From JAWWPY01 sp036394075 (GTDB lineage Bacteria; Actinomycetota; Actinomycetes; Streptosporangiales; Streptosporangiaceae): a DNA stretch of 21,145 nucleotides. The stretch is taken from NCBI GenBank assembly GCA_036394075.1, contig DASWFT010000116.1:1-21145 (forward strand). The letters are read 5' to 3'. The notes under the pieces were generated by a model that saw only the letters and a program-made list of their open reading frames with translations, did not search any database and was not told the DNA's origin. How positions within the stretch are numbered: position 1 is the stretch's first letter; each line of letters begins with the position of its first letter. Below are positions 7,399-15,274 of this stretch, in pieces. Made by a program: the position numbers and the translations under genes.

Positions 7399-9222
7399 TC
7401 AGGCCAGGCTCGCCCGCCAGTCCGCGTGCAGCGCGGCGTATTCACCGCCGGCCGCGAGCAGGCGCCTCGGCGCGCCGTCCTCCACGATCCCTCCGGCGCT
7501 GAGCACGATCACCCGGTCGGCGATTTCCACCGTGGACAGCCGGTGCGCGATGATTAGCGCGGTCCGCCCGGCCAGGATAGTGCGCAAGGCGGCCTGCACC
7601 ACGCGCTCGCCCGGGATGTCCAGCAGCGACGTCGCCTCGTCGAGCACGAGGACGGCGGGGGCGGCGAGGAAAGCCCGGCCAAAGGAGATCAGCTGCCGCT
7701 GCCCGGCCGACAGGCGGCCTCCCCGCTTGCCCACCTGCGCGTCGTAGCCGCCGGGCATCCCGCGGATGAAGGCGTCCGCGCCGATGGCGGCCGCGGCGGC
7801 CTCGATCTCGGCCTGGCTGGCGGTCGGCTTGCCGAGCCGCATGTTGTCCGCGATGGAGCCGCTGAACAGGAAGTTCTCCTGGGTGACCAGGACGATCTCG
7901 CGGCGCAGCGTCTGGTCCGGCAGCGCGCGAAGATCGGTGCCATCGAGCAGTATCCGGCCCTCGCCGGGGTCGTAGAAGCGGGCGAGCAGCCGCGCAATCG
8001 TGGTCTTCCCGGCGCCCGTCGCGCCGACCAGAGCGACCGTCTGGCCAGCGGGGATCGCGATGTCGAGCCCGGGCAGGACGGCAGATCCCCGGTATCCGAA
8101 CCGCACCGACTCGAACCGTACTTCGCGGCCCCGGCCGGTGCGGCCGGGAAGGCGGGCCGGAGCCGCGGGCTCCGGCACCGCAGGCTCCTCCTCGAGGACA
8201 CCCGAGATCTTCTCCAAGGCGGCGGCGGCCGACTGGAATGAGTTGTAGAACTGCGACAAGTCCTGCAGCGGATCAAAGAACCGCTGCAGGTAGAGCAGGA
8301 ACGTGGCCAGCACGCCGACCTTGATGTCCCCGTCCATCACGCGCAGCCCCCCGTAGAGCAGCACGGCCCCGGTGGCCACGTTGCCGACGAACGTGATCGC
8401 GGGGGCGTATATGGCGATCAACCGGGACGAGCGCAGGCTGGCGCCCGCGTACCGTGCGTTGAGCTCTCCGAAGATCTCCTCATTCCGGTGCTCCCGGCGG
8501 AACGCCTGCACGGCGCGGATACCGCCGAAGGTCTCCACGAAATGCACGATGACCTGCGCGATCGTCTCCCTGGACCACCGGTACGCGGAGGAGGACTCGC
8601 GCCTGAACCAGACGGTCAGCCCGGCCAGCGGGCCGAATCCAGCGAGCACGACCAGCGCGAGCGGCCAGTCGAGCAGCAGCATGCCCGCGCCGACCAGCAG
8701 CAGCGAGAACACCGCCGACACCAGCGAGTCCAGGCCATCTTCGAACAGGTCGGAGATGGAGTCGATGTCGGAAGTTTGCCGGGAGATGACCCTCCCCGAC
8801 GTGTAGCGCTCATGAAAGGCGACGGGGAGCCGCTGGAAGTGGGCGAAAAGCCGGTGACGGAGTTCGAGCACGACGGTCTCGCCCAGCTGGCCCATGGAGA
8901 AGATGAACGCGCGGCTCGCGACCGCCTGCGTGGCCACCGCGGCGCCGAACCCGGTCACGATCGCCGCCAGCGGCCCGACGTCACCCGCATGGATCAGCGG
9001 GGGGAGGCCCAGGTCGATGGCCAGGCCGACCAGCCACGGCCCGGCGAGAGCCGCGAGGTTCGCGGTGATGATCAGCGCGAAGGTGATCATGACCCGGCGC
9101 CGGTGCGGGCGGAGCAGGCTGGTCAGGAGGTGGCGGGCCCGCCTGCGCAGCAGCGCCGAAAGCTTCCCCGTGATCTGGTCGGCGTCCTCGGCCGCAATGC
9201 CGCGCCAGGCGTCCGCGGTCAT
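7399..9222 (-). CDS. ABC exporter half-transporter, catalytic-Glu subunit
   Basis: A 607-residue fusion of a six-helix ABC exporter membrane domain (about 30-335) and an ATPase domain (about 368-600). ATPase motifs: Walker A GATGAGKT (K406), Q-loop Q448, signature LSAGQ (504-508), Walker B VLVLDEATS with catalytic E529, switch H560. The signature carries Ala instead of the usual second Gly, so the ATP site it completes in the partner subunit is expected to be weak. Start ATG 9220-9222 has GGGAGA upstream. It follows the partner gene in the same direction after a repeat-filled gap of 176 bp. The pair should form a heterodimeric exporter-type transporter in the cytoplasmic membrane, similar in layout to mycobacterial Rv1272c/Rv1273c. 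The substrate is unknown; lipids or drugs are plausible. Confidence 0.93.
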   Translation of the reverse strand: MTADAWRGIAAEDADQITGKLSALLRRRARHLLTSLLRPHRRRVMITFALIITANLAALAGPWLVGLAIDLGLPPLIHAGDVGPLAAIVTGFGAAVATQAVASRAFIFSMGQLGETVVLELRHRLFAHFQRLPVAFHERYTSGRVISRQTSDIDSISDLFEDGLDSLVSAVFSLLLVGAGMLLLDWPLALVVLAGFGPLAGLTVWFRRESSSAYRWSRETIAQVIVHFVETFGGIRAVQAFRREHRNEEIFGELNARYAGASLRSSRLIAIYAPAITFVGNVATGAVLLYGGLRVMDGDIKVGVLATFLLYLQRFFDPLQDLSQFYNSFQSAAAALEKISGVLEEEPAVPEPAAPARLPGRTGRGREVRFESVRFGYRGSAVLPGLDIAIPAGQTVALVGATGAGKTTIARLLARFYDPGEGRILLDGTDLRALPDQTLRREIVLVTQENFLFSGSIADNMRLGKPTASQAEIEAAAAAIGADAFIRGMPGGYDAQVGKRGGRLSAGQRQLISFGRAFLAAPAVLVLDEATSLLDIPGERVVQAALRTILAGRTALIIAHRLSTVEIADRVIVLSAGGIVEDGAPRRLLAAGGEYAALHADWRASLA

Positions 9223-9230
9223 GACGTGTC

Positions 9231-9274
9231 TCCCGCTCGCCTCCGGGGCTGTGTTTCCCGCTCGCCTCCGGGGC
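9231..9274. repeat. 19-bp perfect direct repeat
   Basis: TCCCGCTCGCCTCCGGGGC occurs at 9231-9249 and again at 9256-9274. It lies in the gap between the two ABC half-transporter genes and covers the region just upstream of the second gene's ribosome-binding site. Confidence 0.9.
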
Positions 9275-9310
9275 GCTTAAGGGCGCCGCCTTCCCTCGTC
9301 GCTCGTTCCT

Positions 9311-9388
9311 CGCTCCTCAGTCCAGGCAGCACCGCGCCCCGGCGGCCCGCTCACGCTCCGCTCCTCAGTCCAGGCGGCGCCGCGCCCC
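9311..9388. repeat. 30-bp direct repeat, period 48 bp
   Basis: Copies at 9311-9340 and 9359-9388 match at 28 of 30 positions and start CGCTCCTCAGTCCAGGC. Together with the 19-bp pair they fill most of the gap between the two exporter genes. This suggests the gap grew by local duplication. Confidence 0.88.
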
Positions 9389-9398
9389 TCCGGCTCGC

Positions 9399-11207
9399 TC
9401 ATGACGCCGCCTGCGCGTCGGCTGGCTGCCCGTCGGCCCCGCTCATCAGGTCGCGGTAGCGGGGCTGGCTCGCCAGCATGTGCGCGTGCGTGCCCTGGGC
9501 GGTGATCACGCCGTCTTCGAGCAGCGCCACCTTGTCGGCGAGCACGACCGTGGACGGCCGGTGCGCGACGACGAGCGCCGTGGTCCCCGCGAGCACCGAG
9601 TGCAGCGCGCGGGTCACCTTCGCCTCGGTATGCACGTCCAGCGCGGACAGCGGGTCATCCAGGACCAGCACCGACGGCCTGGCCAGGATGGCGCGGGCGA
9701 GGGCGACCCGCTGCCGCTGCCCGCCGGACAGCGCCATGCCCTGCTCGCCGATGCGGGTGTCGAGCCCCCACGGCAGGTCTTGGACGAAGCCGGCCTGGGC
9801 GGCGGCCAGCGCGGCCCCGATCGCGTCGTCGTCAGCGTCCGGCGTGCCGAACGCGACGTTCTCCCGCACGCTCGCCGAGAACAGGGTGGGGTCCTCGAAC
9901 GCGCAGCCCACCCGGGCGCGCAATTCCGGCAGCGGGAGCCGCCGGATGTCGGTGCCATCGAGCAGGATGGAGCCCGACGTCACATCGGCGAGACGGGGGA
10001 CCAACTGGAGGAGGGTTGTCTTGCCCGCCCCCGTCGCGCCGGCGAGCACGACGGTCTGCCCAGGTTCGAGGTCCAGGGAAACGCCGCGGAGTAATGCCCG
10101 ATCCGCGCCCGGGTAGCAGAACCCGACATTGGCGAACACCAGCCGGGATGGCCCTGGCCGGCGCGCCCGCCGGGTCCGGGCGGCGGCGGGGCTGGTGATC
10201 GCGGGCTGGGTGTCGAATATCTCGAAGATCCGCTGCGCGGCGGTGGCGGCTTCCTGGCCGCTGGCCAGGATGTAGCCGGTCGCCTCGATGGGCCACACCA
10301 GCTGCAGGGCCAGGGTGATGAACGCGACCAGCCCGCCCAGTGTCAGCTCATGGCGGCTGGTGGCGAGCGCGCCCAGCAGCAGGATCAGCCCGATGAGGAT
10401 GTTGGGGATCAGGTCCAGGACGGCCCAGAAGGTGCCGCGCAGCTTCGCCTTGCTGATCTGGGTCTGGAACACGCGGGTGGCCTGCGCGCCGTGCCGGGCA
10501 GCGGCCTCGCCGCGGCGGCCGAGCGCCTTGAGCACGCGGATGCCGGTGGCCGCCTCCTCGATGTACGTGGCCAGGTCGCCTTGCTGGTCCTGGGCCTGCC
10601 GCGACAGCACGCGGTAACGGCGCTCGAACCGGGTGCTCACCACCACGACGGGGAGCAGCACGCAGCCCGTCAGCAGGCCCAGCCACCAGTCCAGGTGGAT
10701 GAGCAGCGCCACCACCACTGCAAACGTCGCCGCGTTGGTGACGAAGAAGATGGTGCCGAAGCCGGCGAACCTGCGGATGGCCGACAGGTCAGTCGTCGCC
10801 CTGGACAGCAACTGCCCTGACTGCCACTCGTCATGGAAGCCGGCGTGCAGCCGCTGCAGGTGCGCGTACAGGTCCGCGCGCATCGACCGTTCCATTCCGG
10901 TCACCGCACTGGCCTGCACCCACCGGCGGAGCAGGTTCAGCACGGCCTGGGTGGCGCCGAGCGCGATCGCCGCGCCACCGAGGGGCAGCAGCAGCCCGCG
11001 CCGGCCATGCGCGATGGCCCCGTCGATCACGGACTTGGTCAGCAGCGGAATAGCGATCTCGGTACCGACCGCCACCATCGCGGCCGCCAGCATGAAGCCG
11101 AGTTGCCACAGGTAGGGCTGCAGATAGCCACGCGTCCGCCAAAGCGAGGCGAATGGCGTCCCCCCCGTGGGAGCATGCGCGACGGGGCTCACTTGCTGGG
11201 GGGGCAT
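9399..11207 (-). CDS. ABC exporter half-transporter, degenerate-site subunit
   Basis: From ATG 11205-11207 this encodes 602 residues: a six-helix membrane domain (about 25-325) and an ATPase domain. Walker A is GATGAGKT (K396) and the signature canonical LSGGQ (493-497). The Q-loop residue is Glu (E438 in CAFEDPTLFS), and Walker B reads VLVLDDPLSALD, with Asp at 518 in place of catalytic Glu. H549 is kept in AHRPST. These changes mark the non-hydrolysing half of a heterodimeric exporter; the hydrolysing site pairs this LSGGQ with the neighbour's intact Walker B. An ATG at 11243 would add 12 residues, but that ATG is part of a good -35 element, so I prefer 11207. First gene of a two-gene leftward operon. 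Confidence 0.93.
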   Translation of the reverse strand: MPPQQVSPVAHAPTGGTPFASLWRTRGYLQPYLWQLGFMLAAAMVAVGTEIAIPLLTKSVIDGAIAHGRRGLLLPLGGAAIALGATQAVLNLLRRWVQASAVTGMERSMRADLYAHLQRLHAGFHDEWQSGQLLSRATTDLSAIRRFAGFGTIFFVTNAATFAVVVALLIHLDWWLGLLTGCVLLPVVVVSTRFERRYRVLSRQAQDQQGDLATYIEEAATGIRVLKALGRRGEAAARHGAQATRVFQTQISKAKLRGTFWAVLDLIPNILIGLILLLGALATSRHELTLGGLVAFITLALQLVWPIEATGYILASGQEAATAAQRIFEIFDTQPAITSPAAARTRRARRPGPSRLVFANVGFCYPGADRALLRGVSLDLEPGQTVVLAGATGAGKTTLLQLVPRLADVTSGSILLDGTDIRRLPLPELRARVGCAFEDPTLFSASVRENVAFGTPDADDDAIGAALAAAQAGFVQDLPWGLDTRIGEQGMALSGGQRQRVALARAILARPSVLVLDDPLSALDVHTEAKVTRALHSVLAGTTALVVAHRPSTVVLADKVALLEDGVITAQGTHAHMLASQPRYRDLMSGADGQPADAQAAS

Positions 11208-11214
11208 TACTCGG

Positions 11215-11243
11215 ACGCTAGCTGTCAGTGCCAGTGCTGTCAT
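11215..11243 (-). promoter_or_regulatory. Sigma-70-type promoter for a leaderless exporter operon
   Basis: ATGACA (11238-11243), a 17-bp spacer, TAGCGT (11215-11220), then 7 nt to ATG 11207. The -35 matches TTGACA at five of six positions and the spacing is ideal. Initiation would fall on the A of the start codon, giving a leaderless mRNA. Confidence 0.65.
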
Positions 11244-11459
11244 CTCAATTTTTCCGGAGCGCGCCGGCTGGCCCGCGCGGCCGGGAAGCGGCCGGGTCCT
11301 GCGGAATCACGCTGTGGCCGATGGCCGGCCGCGAGATGACCGCCGGGTCAGGTGATCGCCCGCAATGTGCCGCAGGGTGGCGGCGGGCCGTCATCTCTGG
11401 CACGCTGGCTAGCCCGGGGGCTGGGCGCACCGGTGCCGGATTACGGCAGGGGGAGGACC

Positions 11460-12212
11460 GTGGAGCGCACGGATGCGGGGGGGCAACCCATGAGGGGATG
11501 GTGGCCTGGCCCCGCGCTCGCTGCATTTCACGATGGCGTGACCGTCATCTGCGAGATCGCCGCCGAGCTCAGCGAGGACGCCTGGGCTGGCCCGTCGCCG
11601 TGCCCCGAGTGGCGGGTCGCCGACCTGGCGGGCCACCTGCGCTGCGTGGCCGATGACTACCTGGAGTACCTCGACGACGCGCCGGTGAGCCGGCTCGCCC
11701 GGCTGATGGCGACCGGCGTGCCCGCCGACACCCTGGCGCGCAAGCTGGCCCGGCAGAACGCCGCTGAGCTCGCGGCTCTTCCCGATGTGCCCGCGGCTGA
11801 GCACATCGCCGCGTTCGCCCGCTCGGCGCGCTCCTACGCGCGCCGCCTCACGCCGGTCTGGGACCTGCCGCACCATCGCTACCGCGACACCATGGTCACC
11901 GTGGGCGGCATGGCCGGGGCCGCGTGCGCCGAGTGGCATCTGCATGCCTGGGACCTGGCCCGCTCGCAGGGCAAGGACTACCGGCCCGCCGACCCGGACA
12001 TCCTGCTCCTGGGCTGGCGGGCCGGCATGCCGCACCTGCCGCCGGACAGCCTGGCCGGGGTCACCGCGGGCGGCCGCGCGATGGTCGCCGCGGCCGGGCT
12101 CGGCGGCTGGGCCAGCGGGATGGCGCACGGCCGGAGGGGCTGCGGGACCGGGCTGAGTGTGCGCGATGACCCGTGGCATGCGATGCTCCGGGCATCGGGC
12201 CGGGAAGCCTGA
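11460..12212 (+). CDS. Maleylpyruvate isomerase family mycothiol-dependent enzyme, second copy
   Basis: A 250-residue member of the mycothiol-dependent DinB-like family, distinct from the gene at 289-1017. Family features: SPCPEWRVADLAGHLRCVADD with H59 as candidate metal ligand, and GAACAEWHLHAWDLARS with E158 and H162 in the ExxxH arrangement. The C-terminal third (LPPDSLAGVTAGGRAMVAAA) is not diagnostic. Start choice is uncertain. GTG 11460 has AGGGGG six bases upstream; ATG 11490 (240 residues) also has a G-run at good spacing; longer starts to 11352 lack family similarity. It is divergent from the ABC exporter operon, and GCACCGGTGC (11427-11436), a perfect palindrome, lies in the shared upstream region. 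Probably cytosolic; substrate unknown. Confidence 0.78.
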   Translation: MERTDAGGQPMRGWWPGPALAAFHDGVTVICEIAAELSEDAWAGPSPCPEWRVADLAGHLRCVADDYLEYLDDAPVSRLARLMATGVPADTLARKLARQNAAELAALPDVPAAEHIAAFARSARSYARRLTPVWDLPHHRYRDTMVTVGGMAGAACAEWHLHAWDLARSQGKDYRPADPDILLLGWRAGMPHLPPDSLAGVTAGGRAMVAAAGLGGWASGMAHGRRGCGTGLSVRDDPWHAMLRASGREA

Positions 12213-12315
12213 ACGGCGGGCCGCCGGCCGACCTGGCACTTGATTGCCTGCTGCGGCTCTCACGCGGTTCGGGGGAGTTGGCAGCGGATCGTTCGGGAAG
12301 GAAGTATTTGATCTC

Positions 12316-13521
12316 ATGTCGTTCGACGTAGCAGCGGTGCGCGCGGCCTACCCGGCGCTGGCCGACGGTTATGCGTACCTCGACGGCGCAGCCGGCACCC
12401 AGGTCCCCAGCGTGGTGATCGAGGCGATCAGCGGTGCGTACCGGTCAGGCATCGGCAATGCGGGGGGGCTGTTCCCGGCGAGCATCCGGTCGGCCACGCT
12501 GACCGCCGAGTGCCGCGCTGCAGTGGCCGACCTGACGGGCGGCGTCACGGATGGCGTGATCCTCGGGCCGAACATGACGACCCTGACGTACCGGCTGGCG
12601 AGCGCTCTCGCCCGGTCGTGGGATCCGGATGACGAGGTGATCGTGTCCAGGCTCGATCACGATGCCAACGTGCGGCCCTGGGTGCAGGCCGCGCGGCGGG
12701 CCGGCGCGATGGTGCGGTGGGCCGATGTCGATATCTCGACCGGGGAGCTTCCCGCGGGCCAGTACCGTGAGCTGCTCACTGACCGGACCCGGCTGGTCGC
12801 GGTCACCGCCGCCAGCAACGTGGTGGGCACCCGCCCCGACGTGGCCGCGATCACCGCCCAGGCCCACGAGGCAGGGGCAATCAGCTACGTCGACGGGGTG
12901 CATGCGACGCCACACGGCCCGGTCGACGTGGCCGCGCTGGGCGCGGACTTCTACGCGACCAGCGCGTACAAATGGTCGGGGCCGCACGTCGGCGCCGTGG
13001 TCGCCGACCCGGTGCTGCTGGAGTCCCTGCACCCGGACAAGCTGCTGCCCGCGCCGGACACCGTGCCGGAACGGTTCGAGCAGGGCACCCTGCCCTTCGC
13101 CGACCTCGCCGGGGTTACCGCGGCCGTTGAGCACCTGGCCTCGCTCGGCGGAGCCGCATCAGGCACCAGGCGGGAGCGGCTGCTGGCCTCCATGGCCGCC
13201 GCCGAGCAGCATGAGCAGCGCCTGTTCCGCGTGCTGACCGGCGGGCTGGAGGCCATGGAGCGGGTGACGATGTACGGCAAGGCGCTCAGCCGCACGGCGA
13301 CCGCCTATTTCACGGTGACCGGGCGCACCCCATCGGAGGTAGCCGCGCACCTTGCCGAACGCAGGGTCAACGTGTGGAGCGGCCACAACTACGCGTGGGA
13401 GCTGACCGGCGCGCTCGGCATCCGTGACTCGGGCAGCGCGGTCCGGGCGGGCCTGGTCCACTACAACAACCGGTCGGATGTGGACCGGCTGCTGGAGGCC
13501 GTGGCCGAACTCGTCGGCTAG
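12316..13521 (+). CDS. Cysteine desulfurase-like PLP enzyme (TIGR01976 type)
   Basis: A 401-residue class-V aminotransferase-fold protein resembling the cysteine-desulfurase-like branch TIGR01976, rather than true IscS or SufS. Visible features: N-terminal AYPALADGYAYLDGAAGTQVP, the substrate-side segment LDHDANVRPW, SYVDGVHATPHGPVD (D193 and H196 contact the cofactor in the family) and the Schiff-base lysine K219 in ATSAYKWSGPH. I start at ATG 12316; AAGGAAG lies about 11 nt upstream, slightly far. It follows the mycothiol-dependent enzyme by about 100 bp on the same strand and may share its transcript. No Fe-S scaffold gene is nearby, so a dedicated role in cluster assembly is not supported. 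Its stop is one base from the stop of the convergent acetyltransferase gene. Confidence 0.9.
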   Translation: MSFDVAAVRAAYPALADGYAYLDGAAGTQVPSVVIEAISGAYRSGIGNAGGLFPASIRSATLTAECRAAVADLTGGVTDGVILGPNMTTLTYRLASALARSWDPDDEVIVSRLDHDANVRPWVQAARRAGAMVRWADVDISTGELPAGQYRELLTDRTRLVAVTAASNVVGTRPDVAAITAQAHEAGAISYVDGVHATPHGPVDVAALGADFYATSAYKWSGPHVGAVVADPVLLESLHPDKLLPAPDTVPERFEQGTLPFADLAGVTAAVEHLASLGGAASGTRRERLLASMAAAEQHEQRLFRVLTGGLEAMERVTMYGKALSRTATAYFTVTGRTPSEVAAHLAERRVNVWSGHNYAWELTGALGIRDSGSAVRAGLVHYNNRSDVDRLLEAVAELVG

Positions 13522-13522
13522 G

Positions 13523-13972
13523 TTAGCTGGCTGGGTCGCGGTCGAAGGTATAGCGGTAGTGCCTGGTGGTGCGGGACTTGAAGCCGACCCGCTCGTAGAG
13601 CCGGCCCGCCGCCTCCCGCGATGGCCGCGAGGTCAGGTCCACGGTCCTGGCGCCCGCGGCCTTGGCCAGGTTCAGCGCCTCAGTCGTGAGGATCTCGCCG
13701 ATTCCCTGTCCCCGGGCCGCCTCATCGACGATCACGTCCTCGATCCAGGCGCGGAACCCGGTGGGGATCGGGAACATCACCAGGGTCAGCGTGCCGGTGA
13801 TCTCGTCGCCGGATCTGGCGATCAGGAGCGTGGACGCGGATGAGCTGACGATCCGGTTCAGCGCTCTGTGATCCGGGGGATCGGCGCTGGAGGACAACTG
13901 GGGAGTCAGCCGCCGGAACGCCTCGACGGCCTCGTCGGTTACTTCGCGCAGCACCTCAACGTGCACAGTCAC
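13523..13972 (-). CDS. GNAT family N-acetyltransferase
   Basis: A GNAT-fold protein of 149 residues from GTG 13970-13972 (152 from GTG 13981). Acetyl-CoA-binding motif A is EDVIVDEAARGQGIGEILTTEAL, with the R/Q-x-x-G-x-G pattern as RGQGIG. Motif B follows as SREAAGRLYERVGFKSR, ending with HYRYTF. The substrate cannot be predicted. I favour 13972 because TAATGT lies exactly 7 nt upstream, which would make the mRNA leaderless; the 13981 codon overlaps that -10 element and has no ribosome-binding site. The protein would begin MTVHVEVLREVTDEAVEAF. The gene is convergent with the PLP enzyme, with only one base between the two stop codons. Confidence 0.88.
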   Translation of the reverse strand: MTVHVEVLREVTDEAVEAFRRLTPQLSSSADPPDHRALNRIVSSSASTLLIARSGDEITGTLTLVMFPIPTGFRAWIEDVIVDEAARGQGIGEILTTEALNLAKAAGARTVDLTSRPSREAAGRLYERVGFKSRTTRHYRYTFDRDPAS

Positions 13973-13979
13973 GCGGGGC

Positions 13980-13985
13980 ACATTA
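13980..13985 (-). promoter_or_regulatory. Candidate -10 element (TAATGT) of the GNAT gene
   Basis: TAATGT followed by seven bases and GTG 13972. No clear -35 is visible at 16-18 bp. The element overlaps the alternative upstream GTG, which argues against that longer start. Confidence 0.4.
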
Positions 13986-14122
13986 CCGCAGCCATCACGC
14001 GGAATGGCGGCTCACCGCGGCTCGGCGATGATGCTCGTGACGGCCGCTTCAGGATTGGGGGCAGTGATGAGCAGATGGCCGAAATGCGAGGTTGCGCCGG
14101 GGTTGACACGCACAGCCGGGCG

Positions 14123-14144
14123 CCGCCCGTAGACCGCCGGGCGG
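14123..14144 (-). terminator. Hairpin downstream of azlD
   Basis: CCGCCCG (14123-14129) pairs perfectly with CGGGCGG (14138-14144) across an 8-nt loop, 39 bp past the azlD stop. It is a plausible end for the AraC-azlC-azlD transcript. The surrounding 13986-14183 gap holds no gene that I can support. Confidence 0.5.
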
Positions 14145-14183
14145 GCTCTGGGCGTCCCCGGACCGCAGTGCGCCGAGAGCGGC

Positions 14184-14501
14184 TCAGCTGATGCCCAGCG
14201 CCCGCAGGGCGGCGGCAGCGCCGGCGGCGGCCAGGATGACCACGAGGAAGGGGGCCCGGAGGGTGAGCGCGAGGACCGCCGCGCCGAGGCCGGCCAGCCG
14301 GGCTGGATCGATGGTCAGCGCCTGCCCGCGGCCGAGCGCCTCGACGGCGATCAGCCCGGAGAGCAGCGCCACCGGCACCAGGCCGACGAACCGGCGCGCC
14401 CTCGGACTGGCCAGGATCCGCTGTGGGACAGTCAGGCCGGCCAGCTTGAGGGTGTAGCAGCCGACGGCGGTGGCCAGCACGGCGATCCAGGTCCCCGTCA
14501 C
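14184..14501 (-). CDS. azlD: AzlD-like branched-chain amino-acid exporter subunit
   Basis: A 105-residue, strongly hydrophobic protein starting TGTWIAVLATAVGCYTLKLAG and continuing VPQRILASPRARRFVGLVPV, LLSGLIAVEAL and a C-terminal run LVVILAAAGAAAALRALGIS. Length, four predicted membrane helices and the ATAVGCYTLK/VPQRIL sequence fit AzlD. AzlD is the small partner of AzlC in export of branched-chain and related amino acids. The GTG start overlaps the azlC stop as GTGA (positions 14498-14501), a standard translational-coupling arrangement, so both subunits should be made together. Confidence 0.9.
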   Translation of the reverse strand: MTGTWIAVLATAVGCYTLKLAGLTVPQRILASPRARRFVGLVPVALLSGLIAVEALGRGQALTIDPARLAGLGAAVLALTLRAPFLVVILAAAGAAAALRALGIS

Positions 14502-15232
14502 GCGCGCTGCCCTCCGGGTGCCTGCGGCCGGGCTGGCGTGAGCGCGGCCGCCAAGGCCGCCGACGCCGCCAGGACCACGGGCAGCCCTGGCGGGAAGAAC
14601 GGCGTTGTGCCCAGCGCGATGACCGCCCCGGCCAGGGCGACGCCACGCTCGGCCCGGCCCTCGCGCAGCCGCGGCCACAGGAGGGCGAGGAACGCGGCCG
14701 GCCCGACCACGTCCAGCCCGAACGACGCAGGCGAGCCCAGCCTGCCCGCGCCGGCCGCGCCAGCCAGCGTCGCCAGGTTCCACGTCAGGTACAGGCTGGT
14801 GAACGTGCCGCGGAAGGCGGCCCGGGCGGCCGCGGGATCAGGCTGGGCCAGCGCCACGGCGGTCGACTCGTCGGTGATCCCGTGGGCGGCCAGGATCCGG
14901 CGCGCGCCGCTGGCCCGCAGCAGTCCCGCCAGCCGCAGTCCGTAGAGCCCGTTCCTGCTCCCCAGCAGGACCGCTCCGGCCACACCGGCGACCAGGCTGC
15001 CACCCCCGGCAACCACCCCGGCCAGCGCGAACTGCGACGCTCCGGTATAGGCCAGCAGGCTCAGCACGCAGGCCTGGGCGATGGTCAGCCCGGAGGCGAT
15101 GGCCGCGGCGCCGAAAGCGAGGCCCGAGGTACCCACGGCGAGGCCGAGCAGCACGCCGTCGCGCGCGGCGCGGGCGGGTGAACCGGCCTGCGGCCGTGCG
15201 CGGGCCGGCCGCTGGCCGGGAATATCCGTCAT
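14498..15232 (-). CDS. azlC: AzlC-like branched-chain amino-acid exporter subunit
   Basis: A 244-residue inner-membrane protein, the large subunit of the AzlCD exporter. After a short Arg-rich N-terminus it shows DGVLLGLAVGTSGLAFGAAA, then LLAYTGASQFALAGVVAGGG, the conserved TGASQF motif. GSRNGLYGLRLAGLL, HGITDESTAVAL and FTSLYLTWNLATLAGAAGA follow. These are AzlC hallmarks in the right order. The ATG at 15230-15232 has no ribosome-binding site, but TAGCGT lies 7 nt upstream, so an internal promoter giving leaderless azlC mRNA is possible in addition to read-through from the AraC gene 42 bp away. It overlaps azlD by 4 nt. Confidence 0.93.
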   Translation of the reverse strand: MTDIPGQRPARARPQAGSPARAARDGVLLGLAVGTSGLAFGAAAIASGLTIAQACVLSLLAYTGASQFALAGVVAGGGSLVAGVAGAVLLGSRNGLYGLRLAGLLRASGARRILAAHGITDESTAVALAQPDPAAARAAFRGTFTSLYLTWNLATLAGAAGAGRLGSPASFGLDVVGPAAFLALLWPRLREGRAERGVALAGAVIALGTTPFFPPGLPVVLAASAALAAALTPARPQAPGGQRA

Positions 15233-15239
15233 AGGCGGG

Positions 15240-15245
15240 ACGCTA
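15240..15245 (-). promoter_or_regulatory. Candidate -10 element (TAGCGT) in front of azlC
   Basis: TAGCGT, seven bases, then ATG 15232. AAGACC sits 18 bp upstream and matches only the GAC core of TTGACA. If real, azlCD can be transcribed independently of the regulator gene. Confidence 0.4.
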
Positions 15246-15274
15246 CGCCGCGCCGCGGCCTGCGGTCTTGAACG

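Noticed and set aside
14103..14108. Perfect TTGACA on the plus strand
   Set aside because: The only -10-like word (TAGACC) is 21 bp away and no rightward gene follows, so it is unlikely to be a promoter.
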